A DNA stretch of 64,000 nucleotides from Sporosarcina globispora (GCF_001274725.1 NZ_LGUF01000007.1:3014077-3078076), one strand, 5' to 3'; numbered from the stretch's first letter, positions 44,187 to 54,398 are shown. Notes: a model not told the origin generated them from the letters alone. Numbers and translations are program-made.

Positions 44187-45302
44187 ATGATCAATCAAAA
44201 AATAAGTGTTCGGCAATTTAAGATATTCGTTATTTTATTTTCTATTGGCACTACCATTTTAGTGATTCCTGGAATCATGGCTCAGGTAGTTCAGCAGGAT
44301 GCCTGGCTTGCTGCCGGGATCGGTACAGTTTTTGGTTTTGCCGTAGCGTCCTTGTATATTGCGCTTGGTCGATTGTTTCCTGCGAAGACACTCGTAGAGA
44401 TGAATGAAATTCTTCTTGGCAAATGGTTCGGCATCCCTGTTTCGCTAGTGTTTATCTTATTTTCGTTATTTGGTGCCGCAGAACTTCTGTATTATGTTGG
44501 GGCTTTCTTAACTGTACAAGTCCTTACAGAAACTCCGCGTGAGGCAGTCCATATCATTTTTGCCTGCATTTTAGTTATGGGGATTCGCTTGGGCCTTGAA
44601 ACGCTTGCCCGCACTGCGGAATTACTATTTCCTCTATTTGTGTTTTTGTTTTTGCTTTTGGTCGTTACATTAATCCTGCCTCCAACAGATATAAATCTTG
44701 ACCAGATCCTTCCAGTATTCGAAGCAGGTGTGAAGCCGGTGATAAAGGCTATTTTTATTTTTACAAGTGTTTTTTCCTTGCCAATGGTCGTTCTTTTAAT
44801 GATCTTTCCCGTTTCTGTCAATCAGCCAAAAAAAGCTGAAAAAAGCTTCCTTCTTGGAATCTTTTTTGCAGGAATCAGTTTGACTGTTTTGATTGGGCTT
44901 ACCGTATTAGTGCTGGGTGCTGATAATACAGCAAGGCAGATGTATCCAAGCTATACACTGGCCAGGAAGATCAACGTCGGAAATTTTCTGCAGCGGCTGG
45001 AAGCTGTCGTGGCGATTATGTGGTTTATCACGATCTACTTTAAAATGACTATATATTTTTATGCGGGTACAGCAGGTCTTGCACAAATTTTGCGTATCAA
45101 AGATTATCGTCCGCTGACACTGCCTTTAGGGTTTATTTTGACGGCGTCTTCCTTGAGGATGCACCCGAATACAGTCCATTCTGCAAGCTTTGACATGGAA
45201 ATTTTCCCGCTTTTATCCGCTACAATAGGCTTGCTGATTCCTTTCACGCTGTTATTGGTTTATTTCATCCGGAGAAAAAAATTTCGTCAGAAACAATCAT
45301 AG
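44187..45302 (+). CDS. Spore germination receptor permease-like subunit B (GerB family)
   Basis: 371 residues with about ten membrane helices of the APC-like endospore germination permease family. Recognisable segments are ISVRQFKIFVILFSIGTTIL, VIPGIMAQVVQQDAWLAAGIG, and a C-terminal region of GFILTASSLRMHPNT type. It is thought to hold the germinant binding pocket. The ATG at 44187 is taken as start; a TTG six bases earlier is possible. It follows gerC by about 106 bases. Confidence 0.9.
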   Translation: MINQKISVRQFKIFVILFSIGTTILVIPGIMAQVVQQDAWLAAGIGTVFGFAVASLYIALGRLFPAKTLVEMNEILLGKWFGIPVSLVFILFSLFGAAELLYYVGAFLTVQVLTETPREAVHIIFACILVMGIRLGLETLARTAELLFPLFVFLFLLLVVTLILPPTDINLDQILPVFEAGVKPVIKAIFIFTSVFSLPMVVLLMIFPVSVNQPKKAEKSFLLGIFFAGISLTVLIGLTVLVLGADNTARQMYPSYTLARKINVGNFLQRLEAVVAIMWFITIYFKMTIYFYAGTAGLAQILRIKDYRPLTLPLGFILTASSLRMHPNTVHSASFDMEIFPLLSATIGLLIPFTLLLVYFIRRKKFRQKQS

Positions 45303-45344
45303 ATCCTTCTGTTATTTTATTCGTGATAGGGGATGTGAATATTT

Positions 45345-45373
45345 GGCTGCCTGCTTAAAGGCAGTCTTTTTGT
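45345..45373 (+). terminator. Terminator after the ger C-B operon
   Basis: GGCTGCCTG/CAGTC-type stem with a T-run. Bases 45374-45641 show no gene. Confidence 0.65.
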
Positions 45374-45641
45374 ATATGTAATGGTTTCTAAGGGGGAATC
45401 GGCTGCTCTGTCCAGCTTACCAGGCAGATTCCAGCCTTCTTTATTATTATAAGGCTTTCTTTCGATTTTATTTAGCAGAAGCTGCCTTTATATATAAACA
45501 AACGATAGAATAATCATAAATTATTCATATAGAAGTGCTTTTCCTTAATAGTCATTAGGGACAGGCACAGGCATGAAGGACGGGTGCGATTTCTTGATTA
45601 GGTGAATGAACCTGTAGACACACTTCCAAAGGGGGGATCTT

Positions 45642-47213
45642 ATGATTACAGTGAAAGAATTTGCTGAAGTGTTAGAACTGGATAATATAATGCTCGTGAG
45701 CGGCAGGCAAAATATTAATAGAGAGATAGCCTACTTAACAAGTATGGAGCTTACTGAAAAAACATCTCGTATGAAAGAGAAAGGGTTTGTTATGACTACA
45801 TTTCACGCTTTTAAAGACGTGAATCAAATGATTGGTCATTTAGAATGGCTACAGGAGATAGGAATTAGTGCAATTGGTTTTCATACAGCATCATTGAAAA
45901 CAATTCCAAAGGAAGTTGTTGAATACTCCAATATTAATTCTTTACCTCTTTTTGAAATCCCCCAAGAGGTCCCATACTATATCATCCATGAAAAATATAA
46001 TCGGCTAGTAAATCAGAGGGAAAATGAACAGGCTTCGAAAATCCATAAATTAAATGAAAAACTGATGGAAATTGTTCTCCTGGAGAAGGATTTGAATTCA
46101 ATTGTAAAAGTAATAGGAGAATATTTAAACAATATTGTGTGCGTATTAGACCCGTACTTTGATTTGATTGCGTATTGGAAAACGAAAGAGCAAACCAGAA
46201 ATGAGATTAGGCACCTGGTCAATTTAATCATCAGCCAGCATAAAGAGAATGTATTAAAAGCGCGCTTCACAAATCGTGAAACGTTAATATCTGTGAAAAT
46301 GGATAGTCGGTCTCATGAAAACTTCAAGGTAGCCCCTTTATTTTCTAAGATGAACTTTCTTGGTTATCTGATTATTTGTCAAAATGGAACTGCGGATAAG
46401 TATTCAGAAGAGGTAATTAAGAATGGTATACGTGCTTTATGTTTAGCTGCTTATAATAAAAATACATTGCTCCACTACCAAAAAAGCAAAGATATAGAAA
46501 TGCTTGAAAGTATTTTTCTGGGTGAGACAGATGATAAAAGTCTATCTGATTTTTATATAGACCTTAGGAAGGTAAGATGTATTTTTCAAGTTCAATCTTC
46601 CTCCCCAGAAACACTTCAGTCAAAATTTCAAATGCTTTCTGAGCTCTTAGTTGTAAACGAAACAAACTCTCGGCTATGGATTTATAACAGAAAAATTGTC
46701 GGAGTTATCGATTCGATTATAGACAGAGAGAGGGTAGCGAAAATCCTAACAGATTATCCAGGAGTCCGTATCGGTGTAAGTGCGATAGAAGACGTGAACA
46801 ATTGCAGCAAAATTAAAGCTATGTTTGAACAATCATCGGCAGGGTTATTCCATTGTCAAATTCATGATGCACAATTGGTGTTTTGGGATGAGATGGGTAT
46901 TGAAAAAATAGCTTACAATTTACAATCACATCATTTATTTCAAAACTTCGATGAAGAATTACTTGGCCCATTGTTTGCCTATGATCGGGAAAAAAACGCT
47001 TCCTTAACTGAAACACTTTATATATACTTAAAACATTTTTTTAACCTGCAGAAATCGAGCAGTGAATTATATATACACCCTAATACTGTAAAGTACAGAT
47101 TGCAGAAAATAAACGAATTAATGCATGTAGATATTCAAAATCCATCCAATTATTCGATGTTAGTGATGGCATTTTCCATATACAGCTATAAACAAAAGAC
47201 AGACCGATTTTAA
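45642..47213 (+). CDS. PucR-family transcriptional activator
   Basis: 523 residues. The N-terminal PucR sensor domain occupies about 1-120 (TVKEFAEVLELDNIMLVSG; TASLKTIPKEVVEYSNINSL). A central GGDEF-like/CdaR-type region follows. A C-terminal helix-turn-helix sits at about 455-515 (TETLYIYLKHFFNLQKSSSE; YIHPNTVKYRLQKI). Family members switch on purine, allantoin, amino acid or other nitrogen catabolic genes in response to substrate. It heads a same-strand cluster of hydrolases and transporters (47328-55538) and is almost certainly their regulator. AGGGGGGATC precedes the ATG. Confidence 0.9.
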   Translation: MITVKEFAEVLELDNIMLVSGRQNINREIAYLTSMELTEKTSRMKEKGFVMTTFHAFKDVNQMIGHLEWLQEIGISAIGFHTASLKTIPKEVVEYSNINSLPLFEIPQEVPYYIIHEKYNRLVNQRENEQASKIHKLNEKLMEIVLLEKDLNSIVKVIGEYLNNIVCVLDPYFDLIAYWKTKEQTRNEIRHLVNLIISQHKENVLKARFTNRETLISVKMDSRSHENFKVAPLFSKMNFLGYLIICQNGTADKYSEEVIKNGIRALCLAAYNKNTLLHYQKSKDIEMLESIFLGETDDKSLSDFYIDLRKVRCIFQVQSSSPETLQSKFQMLSELLVVNETNSRLWIYNRKIVGVIDSIIDRERVAKILTDYPGVRIGVSAIEDVNNCSKIKAMFEQSSAGLFHCQIHDAQLVFWDEMGIEKIAYNLQSHHLFQNFDEELLGPLFAYDREKNASLTETLYIYLKHFFNLQKSSSELYIHPNTVKYRLQKINELMHVDIQNPSNYSMLVMAFSIYSYKQKTDRF

Positions 47214-47327
47214 TAGACTTGTTTAAAGGAGACAAATTCATGTCTCTTTTTTGTTTGTAGTGTACAATGATAAAAAATCTTTCTATTGCTATAATTTTGA
47301 AAAATCTAACAACAGGAGGATTTTATA

Positions 47328-48512
47328 ATGTCAGCAAATACAAAGTGGATTTTAAAAAATGCCAGCATCATTGACGGAATAAATGATGAGGTGCTTGAGA
47401 ATTCATTCATTAAGATTGAAAACGGTAAAATATCGGACGTCCAACAAGGTGAACCCAGTCAAACGGAAGGGTATGAAATCATTGATTGTACAGGGAAATA
47501 TATACTTCCTGGACTGATTGACTGCCATGTACATCTCGTTTGGAATGGCAGTGCAGACCCGCAATCCGTAATAAAAAATGAAGAAAATGACAGAATTGTT
47601 TTAGAAGCCTACAAACATGCATTATATACACTTAAATTAGGAGTGACAACGGTCAGAGATTTGGGTGCACCGGATCGAACAGTATTACATGTAAGAAATG
47701 TCATTGATTCAGGCTTACTTTTAGGTCCTACCATTATTGCTTCTGGTGCACCTATTTGTATGACAGGCGGACATGTTTATTATCTTGGGTACGAATCTGA
47801 TGGGCCGGACGAAGTACGTAAGCATACAAGAAAAGTGCTCAAAGAAGGGGCAGACCTGGTAAAAGTTATGGCAACCGGCGGTATTTATACCAAAGGTGAA
47901 GAACCGGGTTCCGTTCAATTAACGATTGAGGAACTAAGTGCTGCAAAAGAAGAAGCTCTAAAGAAGAACAAGAAGGTTGCTGCTCATGCAGATGGACTTG
48001 AAGGGATTATGAATTGTTTAGAGGTTGGGATTGATACAATTGAACATGGTATTTATGCAGATCGTCAGGCTCTGGAGATCATGAAAAATCAAGGCACCTT
48101 TTTAGTGCCGACAATGGCTGTCATGAGACAGCTTATAAGCAGTCCGGACATTCCAGCATATGCTCTTGAAAAAGCAAAGCAAGTTGTGGAACCGCATTTT
48201 TCAATGTTGAAAGAGGCAGTTCAAATCGGAGTGAAGATTGCGACTGGTACTGATTGCGGCTCTCCATTAACTCCACCTCGTTTTTATTTTGATGAATTAG
48301 CGATTATGCATGAAGCGGGAATGTCGGAAATGGAAGTAATAAAAGCTTCTACGAGTGTTGCGGCTGAATGTCTCGGAATTGAAAACCAGCTAGGCAGTAT
48401 TTCTCCAGGAAAGGTCGCAGATTTGTTAATCGTAGACAGCAGCCCTTTAAATGATTTAAATAGTTTGCGAGGAGACAAATTGATTATGAAAAATGGTGCT
48501 TTGGTCAATTAG
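47328..48512 (+). CDS. Metal-dependent amidohydrolase (imidazolonepropionase/prolidase-like)
   Basis: 394 residues of the amidohydrolase superfamily. Metal ligands are visible as H67-V-H69 (LIDCHVHLVW), a carboxylated-Lys candidate in VKVMATGG, His in AAHADG, His in TIEHG and Asp in TGTDCGSP. The pattern matches the Xaa-Pro dipeptidase/imidazolonepropionase-like branch, cytoplasmic enzymes that cleave amide bonds in N-acyl amino acids, Xaa-Pro dipeptides or cyclic amides. AGGAGG precedes the ATG. It is clearly paralogous to the gene at 51361. The substrate is not known. Confidence 0.88.
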   Translation: MSANTKWILKNASIIDGINDEVLENSFIKIENGKISDVQQGEPSQTEGYEIIDCTGKYILPGLIDCHVHLVWNGSADPQSVIKNEENDRIVLEAYKHALYTLKLGVTTVRDLGAPDRTVLHVRNVIDSGLLLGPTIIASGAPICMTGGHVYYLGYESDGPDEVRKHTRKVLKEGADLVKVMATGGIYTKGEEPGSVQLTIEELSAAKEEALKKNKKVAAHADGLEGIMNCLEVGIDTIEHGIYADRQALEIMKNQGTFLVPTMAVMRQLISSPDIPAYALEKAKQVVEPHFSMLKEAVQIGVKIATGTDCGSPLTPPRFYFDELAIMHEAGMSEMEVIKASTSVAAECLGIENQLGSISPGKVADLLIVDSSPLNDLNSLRGDKLIMKNGALVN

Positions 48513-48725
48513 GATTTAACATGTAGACAAGCATTTGATTTTAGCACATTAAGTTCATGAATTCTTAATCGGAAACAGCAGCTTAGATCCACGTTTGTTG
48601 GGTTTCCCTTGCACACACCGTTAGATACTTGGATTGCTGTAACGAAATGTATTCAGTTCCAAAGGTTATATCTGAAGTAAGCTTTCACACAGCCTTAAAT
48701 AAAAAAATTAAAAGGAGTGAGCTTA
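48513..48725. other. Leader of the symporter gene
   Basis: No gene or clear terminator is present. It probably holds an internal promoter. Confidence 0.4.
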
Positions 48726-50132
48726 TTGAACATTTATTTAGTTGCAGTCGTTATTTATCTGGTTTTAATGGCGTTGATAGGTGTTTATTTCGCAAAAAAG
48801 TCTGTAAAAAATAGTGATGACTTTATGGTTGCAGGCCGAAGCTTGCCGTTATTCGTTGTAATGGGTACTCTTTTAGCAACCTTTGTAGGATCAGGAACAG
48901 TTGTTGGCGGTGCGAGCTTTATTTATCAATACGGTCCCTTTGCAGCTATTTTTAATTTATCAGGTGGAATTGTTGGAGCTATCATTTTATATTTTATAGC
49001 TTCCAAGATTCGAAAGATTGAGATCTATACCGTACCAGAGCTATTGGAACGACGATTTGGAAAAGCAACTTTATATATATCATCTATTATTATTATATTT
49101 GCATTTGTTGGAATAACAGCCTATCAGTTTACAGGCGGAGCTTATGTGCTCCAACTGACCACCGGTATCCCATTAGAAGCTGGCGCGATCATTATGTGTG
49201 CTCTTGTAATCTTCTTAACCGTAAGTGGCGGCTTATTTTCGGTTGCCTATTCAGATGCACTTAGTGCCGTCTTAATTATAATTGGCTTTCTTATTGGGGT
49301 TCCTTTTGCATTGAATGCTGTTGGGGGCTTTGAAGGATTGGCATTATCTTTACCGGAAACGAATAAGACTTGGAATGGCGGCTTGACGTTTCCGCAGCTT
49401 CTCGGTTTCTTTCTGCCATTGTTTTTACTCGTTCTAGGTGATCAAAACATGTATCAGCGATTTTCCGCAGCGAAAGATCCGAACGTAGCGAGGAAATCCA
49501 CAATTGGATTTTTTGTTGGTAATATATTCGTCATTAGTTTAACGATCATCCTGGCAACTACTTCTATTGTGCTTTTTCCAGCCATTAAACCTGATACAGC
49601 CATTTTATCACTTGCAATTGATGGTGTACCCCTTGTTGTCGGATTGCTTATTCTTTGTTCAGCCGTTGCATTTATTATTACAACAGCTACATCTTATCTC
49701 TTATCAGCATCAGGAAATATTGTTAGTGACTTAATCCAGCGTTCAAGTAAAAGTAAGCTATCAGAAAGTAAACTTTTATGGTACAGCCGCGTCATTGTCG
49801 TTATTTTAGGTGTCCTTTCTTATGTGCTAGGGCAATTCTTCCCAAGTGTCCTAGCTATACAAATGTATTCTTATACCATGTATGGGGCATCCCTTACACC
49901 AGCCATTCTTGCAACAGTATTATGGAAGGATGCAACAAAAGCTGGCGTAATAAGCTCCATGATTGTGGGTGGATCTGCAACAATGCTATGGGAAATCGGC
50001 CTTGATCGGCCTTTAGATTGGAATAGTGTCCTGTTTGCCTTGCCATTATCAGTTTTAACACTCATTATTGTAAGCTTGGCAACGAGACATAAGAATGTCA
50101 CAGCAGACCTTACGACTAAGCATACAAGCTAA
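48726..50132 (+). CDS. Sodium:solute symporter (SSS family)
   Basis: 468 residues with about 13 membrane helices. The TTG start at 48726 is preferred because AAAGGAG lies 8 bases before it; a GTG at 48717 overlaps that site. SSS features include FMVAGRSLPLFVVMGTLLAT, the GSGTVVGGASFIYQYG region, VPELLERRFGK and GDQNMYQRFSAAKD. It imports a small organic solute with Na+. Its place between the two amidohydrolases suggests it brings in their substrate. It is related in outline to proline/pantothenate-type symporters. Confidence 0.9.
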   Translation: MNIYLVAVVIYLVLMALIGVYFAKKSVKNSDDFMVAGRSLPLFVVMGTLLATFVGSGTVVGGASFIYQYGPFAAIFNLSGGIVGAIILYFIASKIRKIEIYTVPELLERRFGKATLYISSIIIIFAFVGITAYQFTGGAYVLQLTTGIPLEAGAIIMCALVIFLTVSGGLFSVAYSDALSAVLIIIGFLIGVPFALNAVGGFEGLALSLPETNKTWNGGLTFPQLLGFFLPLFLLVLGDQNMYQRFSAAKDPNVARKSTIGFFVGNIFVISLTIILATTSIVLFPAIKPDTAILSLAIDGVPLVVGLLILCSAVAFIITTATSYLLSASGNIVSDLIQRSSKSKLSESKLLWYSRVIVVILGVLSYVLGQFFPSVLAIQMYSYTMYGASLTPAILATVLWKDATKAGVISSMIVGGSATMLWEIGLDRPLDWNSVLFALPLSVLTLIIVSLATRHKNVTADLTTKHTS

Positions 50133-50160
50133 TAAAATTTTTAATAAGGAGTTGGATATC

Positions 50161-51291
50161 ATGGATTCAAGGAAAAGAATCAATCGATTAAAAGAGTATA
50201 TGAAGGATCACTCCATTTCTGCCGTATTTGTATTTAATCCTGACCATCAATTTTACTTAACGAATTTTAAAGCTCTAATTTACTCCCGGCCTATCATATT
50301 TCATTTGCAGGAAAAGACAACAATGATAGTACCTGGACTTGAAGAAACTCATGCATTAGAACATTCACATGTGGATGATGTTCTAGTGTATTATGAACAT
50401 CCTGGAGCTGGCAGGGATGAGAGGTCGCACATTGAGCATATAAGTGCATTGGTTAAGCAATGTCCTCATTCATCAAAAATTGGTGTGGATTTGGCCTTTA
50501 TCCCAGGTGAGGTTCTTCTCTATCTTCAGGAATTAGGCTATCAGGCAGTTGACATCGGAAATTTCATTTATAATATGAGATTTATTAAAGATGAGGAAGA
50601 AATTCAAATGCTGGAGCAGGCCGGACAATTAGTGAACCTGGCAGTAAGTAAATCATTAGCACAAATTCGAGTTGGAATTACGGAAATGGAAATTGATACA
50701 GCGGGAAATGCGGCACTGTTTGAAGCGACTGCTGTCCATAATCCTGATTCGGTTATTGATGTGGTTGTTATGTCACCTTCCGGGTTAAAACGAAGTATTA
50801 TGCCGCATGTCTTTTCCAACACAAGAAAAATTGAAGCCGGGGATGTCATAATTCACAGCAGACAGGTTGGTCTAAATGGGTATCGTGCTGAATTAGAGAG
50901 AACTGTAATTGTTGGAAAGCCAACATTAGAACAAGAAAAGGCGTTTCAAGCTGCTATAGAAGCGCAGCAGCGTGCGATAGAATTTATTAAACCAGGTGTA
51001 AAATATTCAGAGGTAGATGCTGTTGCCCGTCAAGTGTTTGAAAAGGCCGGACTTGAAAAATATGCAATTCACCGTACTGGACATGGAATAGGTGTATCAG
51101 CACATGAGCAGCCATTTTTACGATATGACCATCATGATGTGATAGAGGAAGGAATGGCATTCTCGATAGAACCGGGGATCTATATACCGGGAATTGGAGG
51201 TTTTAGGCACTCTGATACCGTTCTTATTACATCTGATGGATGTCGTTTAATTACAGAATATCCGCGTGAAATGGAGTCCCTGCTTTTTTAA
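50161..51291 (+). CDS. M24-fold (pita-bread) hydrolase lacking standard metal ligands, creatinase-like
   Basis: 376 residues from the ATG at 50161 (AAGGAGTTGG upstream). The N-terminal creatinase_N domain spans about 1-140 and the C-terminal pita-bread domain about 150-370. Ordinary M24 peptidases use two Asp, one His and two Glu. Here His308 (RTGHGIG) and Glu337 (SIEPGI) remain. The first Asp position is IHSRQ (Ser/His), the second is in AELERT (Glu instead of Asp), and the last Glu is replaced (GFRHSDTVL). ALERT and this metal-free pattern are known from creatinase. It is therefore probably a metal-independent C-N hydrolase acting on a product of the neighbouring amidohydrolases, not a classical prolidase. 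Confidence 0.8.
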   Translation: MDSRKRINRLKEYMKDHSISAVFVFNPDHQFYLTNFKALIYSRPIIFHLQEKTTMIVPGLEETHALEHSHVDDVLVYYEHPGAGRDERSHIEHISALVKQCPHSSKIGVDLAFIPGEVLLYLQELGYQAVDIGNFIYNMRFIKDEEEIQMLEQAGQLVNLAVSKSLAQIRVGITEMEIDTAGNAALFEATAVHNPDSVIDVVVMSPSGLKRSIMPHVFSNTRKIEAGDVIIHSRQVGLNGYRAELERTVIVGKPTLEQEKAFQAAIEAQQRAIEFIKPGVKYSEVDAVARQVFEKAGLEKYAIHRTGHGIGVSAHEQPFLRYDHHDVIEEGMAFSIEPGIYIPGIGGFRHSDTVLITSDGCRLITEYPREMESLLF

Positions 51292-51360
51292 CTCATATAT
51301 CAAACGTGAGAGGGAGAAGTATTGCACTTCTTCCTTTCATAGTGATAGGAGGAAAATGTG

Positions 51361-52527
51361 ATGGAGTTTGTGATCTCGAATGTACAACTATTATATGGGG
51401 AAGAATTGGAATGTAAGCAAGGATTAGCTCTTTGGATAAAAGATGGATTGATAAAAGAGATTATCGATGAATCCTAACTTCCAGCCAGCGTAAAGGTTAT
51501 CGATGGAAATAGAGGGTATTTGGCTCCTGGTCTAATAGATTTACATATTCATATGATGTGGGACGGTTCATTAGATCCAGTTCATACTTCCGAAACAGAA
51601 GGCTATGAGCAGATGCTTATAAGGGCTGTTTCAAACTGTCAAACATATCTTCATCACGGAATAACGACTGTCAGGGACATTGGCTCAATTGATGACATTG
51701 CTCTTCATATAGCAAAAGGTATTAAAAGGGGGCTCATTCCAGGTCCTGATGTGATAGCAAGCGGGAAAACATTAACTATGACAGGAGGCCATGACCCGTT
51801 CTGGGCAAGATTTGTAGATGGGAAAGATGAGGCATTAAAGGGTGTACGCGAACAAATTTTTAAGGGTGCTGAGGTTATTAAAGTAAGTTCTACTGGCGGG
51901 GTCTATGGAAGAATTGAAGGGGAACAAGTTGGTAATGCAGAGCTTAGCATTGAAGAGCAAGAAGCCATCTGTAAAGAGGCACATCGTTTTGGACTTAAAG
52001 TAGCGTCGCATGCAATTGGGCGTGATGGAATATATAATTCAATTTGTGCGGGTGCAGATACAATTGAGCATGGTCATTTTTTAGACGATGAACTAGTTAC
52101 CTTAATGGAAGAACGAAATACCGCTTGGATTCCAACATTGTTCGTCTATAAGCAAATTGCTACACAGGAAGGGATTCCTTCTTATGCACGAGATAAAGCA
52201 GAGGAAATCGTCAACATTCATAGGAATGCATTTGAATCCTATTTTAACCGGAATATCTTGATCGGTGCCGGCTCAGATGCTGGTTCACCATGCACTTCTC
52301 ACCGGGCTTTGCTGGATGAATTGTATACGATGTATGAGATTATTCCAGATGCTAAAAAGATTCTAAAGACAGCAACAGTAAATGCAGGAAAAATTTTAGA
52401 TCGAAATGTCGGACAAATTAAAGAGGGCTACAAGGCAAATCTAATTCTACTTAAAGGAAATCCGCTTAAGTGCCTAAGTAATTTAGAAACCATTAGTATG
52501 GTGGTTGTAGGAGGAGAAATTGCTTAA
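51361..52527 (+). pseudogene. Second amidohydrolase of the cluster, with an in-frame UAA at codon 39
   Basis: From the ATG at 51361 behind ATAGGAGGAAA the frame gives MEFVISNVQLLYGEELE and then TAA at 51475-51477. The same frame continues open to 52527 with LAPGLIDLHIHMMWDGS (HxH metal site), IKVSSTGG (Lys), VASHAIG, TIEHGH and AGSDAGSPCT (Asp). It is a paralogue of the 47328 product with the same ligands. If the stop is real, restart at the ATG at 51556 or the GTG/TTG codons would lose the HxH motif, so the enzyme is dead. If it is a sequencing error, the enzyme is complete. Confidence 0.8.
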
Positions 52528-52745
52528 TCAAGCTTACAAAAAAACTGGTATAGTTGGAGGAAAGAGTAATTTCCAGATGACTAGTGTGTCGGACTGCTGA
52601 AGGTAGAAGTTTTAATGTGTTGGGGGTGCAAGATTTTAGCTAGTAACATATATTTTTTTAATATAAACACTTTACAGATAGTACTAACTATGTTAAATTC
52701 TATTTATCTAATGATTCTGAAATTTCAAAAAGATGGTGTGAGTAA
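52528..52745. other. Intergenic region before the DUF2294 gene
   Basis: No gene is present. It includes an AT-rich promoter-like stretch near 52650-52720. Confidence 0.4.
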
Positions 52746-53111
52746 ATGAGTTGGTCTGCTGGCCCATTTAAACAGGAACTTATCAAAGATTATAATAATA
52801 TCAACCTTCTTTTGTTTAATATTGGTGTCAAAAGTCAAAAGATCGACTTTTTGGGGGATAAGATATTAATTTTCGCCTATCATAAGAGAATTCCATCTCT
52901 TAAACATTTGGACGAGATTAATCGCTTTGTAACCCGAATGACTGACATTGCCATCATAGATAGTTATAAGGAACACTTAAGGAATGTCCTTGAAGAAAAA
53001 TACGGGATGAAGGTACTTTCTATTTTAAAGGACTATGATCCCATTACTGAACTTTCAGGTACTATTATTACCCTGGATCAAGATACAAGTGCATATATTT
53101 CCAGGGTATAA
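52746..53111 (+). CDS. DUF2294-like protein
   Basis: 121 residues, cytoplasmic. A helical start (GPFKQELIKDYNNINLLLFN) leads to a segment KILIFAYHKRIPSLKHLDEI and VLEEKYGMKVLSILKDYDPI. This resembles the DUF2294 family (members such as MpsC were linked to bicarbonate transport), although only the general pattern is seen. AGATGGTGTGAGTAA precedes the ATG. It is followed by a terminator, so it is a single-gene unit inside the PucR cluster region. Confidence 0.6.
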   Translation: MSWSAGPFKQELIKDYNNINLLLFNIGVKSQKIDFLGDKILIFAYHKRIPSLKHLDEINRFVTRMTDIAIIDSYKEHLRNVLEEKYGMKVLSILKDYDPITELSGTIITLDQDTSAYISRV

Positions 53112-53154
53112 AACAAAATAAGGGTGACTGGTCCATTGAACTCTTAAGAGTGCA

Positions 53155-53219
53155 TAAAAACCGTCAGTACAATCTTTCAGACTGCCGTCTGTTTGATTTG
53201 TGCTGACGGTTTTTTTTAT
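53155..53219 (+). terminator. Terminator after the DUF2294 gene
   Basis: AAACCGTCAGTACAA pairs with TTGTGCTGACGGTTT, followed by eight T. Confidence 0.8.
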
Positions 53220-53375
53220 AAAAAAAGGCTGTTTTCGCAAGGTTTGTTGCTTTTTGTATATTATTTGCTGAGTTGATTGCAGCGAGCAGCCTGGAGCGGA
53301 AATCAACGGACAACATTGATAGGCGAAAACAACAATTTATACGAAAAGAGCCAAAAATAATAAGGAGGCAACATT

Positions 53376-54398
53376 ATGAAAACAGTAGAAGACGTATTGA
53401 ATGCGCTTGATGAGCTTACAGGAGGCAGAGTGATTAAATCTCTAAATGATATTACAAAAGGTGAGCATCCTTTTGTTATCATGAAGACTTCCAATATTCC
53501 GGGCAAAGAGATCATTGAAACTCCTGGTCTTGTCTATGGTGAAATGAAAAAAGAAGTGAAAAAAATAGCAGTTGCTATGACTATGACAGAGGGATGTATT
53601 GAACTTGCCGGAGCTACTGGTGTCGATGCCATTGTGGCTCATCATCCGATAGCTGAAGCTGCTAATTCAGGTGGTGTTATTTTGAAAAACTATCTCGATC
53701 TCTATAATATAGCTGCATTTGAATTGCATGAAGCTTTCCACGGATTACATCCCGGTATCCCTTTTTTGCACGGCCATAAGGTATACCGGACAGAAGTTTC
53801 TTATGGAGGAGTACACGGAAATATTTTATATGTAGGAAAAGTAATCCCTGAGGTGAATACACTCGGAGATATTTTAACTCGGCTGGACAACTATATGGGT
53901 CTGCAGCAAGAAGATGATCTATTACATACTGAAAAGGAAATACGCAATATTTCATCTCTGACTGAAACAAGTACAGTGACACGTGGACGGATTGTTTATG
54001 GAGAAGAAACCAGCCCCGTGAACAATGTTGTGCACATTTTCCCACATACGGGATTTTCCCCTGATCATTTGCGTCAAGTCATCAAAGAACACCCGGAAGC
54101 TGACACAGTTCTCGCTTCTATTAGTCGGGTTTATAATGGACATCCACTTATTGAAACTGCAAAGGAATTAGGACTTAATTTTATTATTGGAAACTGCCAT
54201 GTGCTAGAAATACTTGAAAATGGTTTACCTTTAGCTTATGCCTTAGACATGCTGCTGCCTGATGTAGAGGTCGTAGTTTTTCGAGAGCGTGTGACAAGCA
54301 TATTCATAAATGAAATGGGATCTCCTCATTTAAAGAAATATGCAGAAGAAATGGCTACTGGTTATCTATTGAAAAAAACGGCTGTCAATACACTATAA
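53376..54398 (+). CDS. Nif3-like dinuclear metal centre protein
   Basis: 340 residues. The Nif3/YqfO hallmark GVDAIVAHHPI is near residue 85 and provides two His metal ligands; further candidates are in HEAFHGLHPGIPFLHGHK. Typical YqfO is ~370 residues with a PII-like insert. Here the C-terminal half differs, so it is a divergent member. The biochemical role of the family is unsettled (GTP cyclohydrolase-like folding; metal-dependent hydrolase suspected). AAGGAGGCAAC precedes the ATG. The gene is 18 bases upstream of the membrane protein at 54417 and forms a two-gene operon with it. Confidence 0.8.
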   Translation: MKTVEDVLNALDELTGGRVIKSLNDITKGEHPFVIMKTSNIPGKEIIETPGLVYGEMKKEVKKIAVAMTMTEGCIELAGATGVDAIVAHHPIAEAANSGGVILKNYLDLYNIAAFELHEAFHGLHPGIPFLHGHKVYRTEVSYGGVHGNILYVGKVIPEVNTLGDILTRLDNYMGLQQEDDLLHTEKEIRNISSLTETSTVTRGRIVYGEETSPVNNVVHIFPHTGFSPDHLRQVIKEHPEADTVLASISRVYNGHPLIETAKELGLNFIIGNCHVLEILENGLPLAYALDMLLPDVEVVVFRERVTSIFINEMGSPHLKKYAEEMATGYLLKKTAVNTL

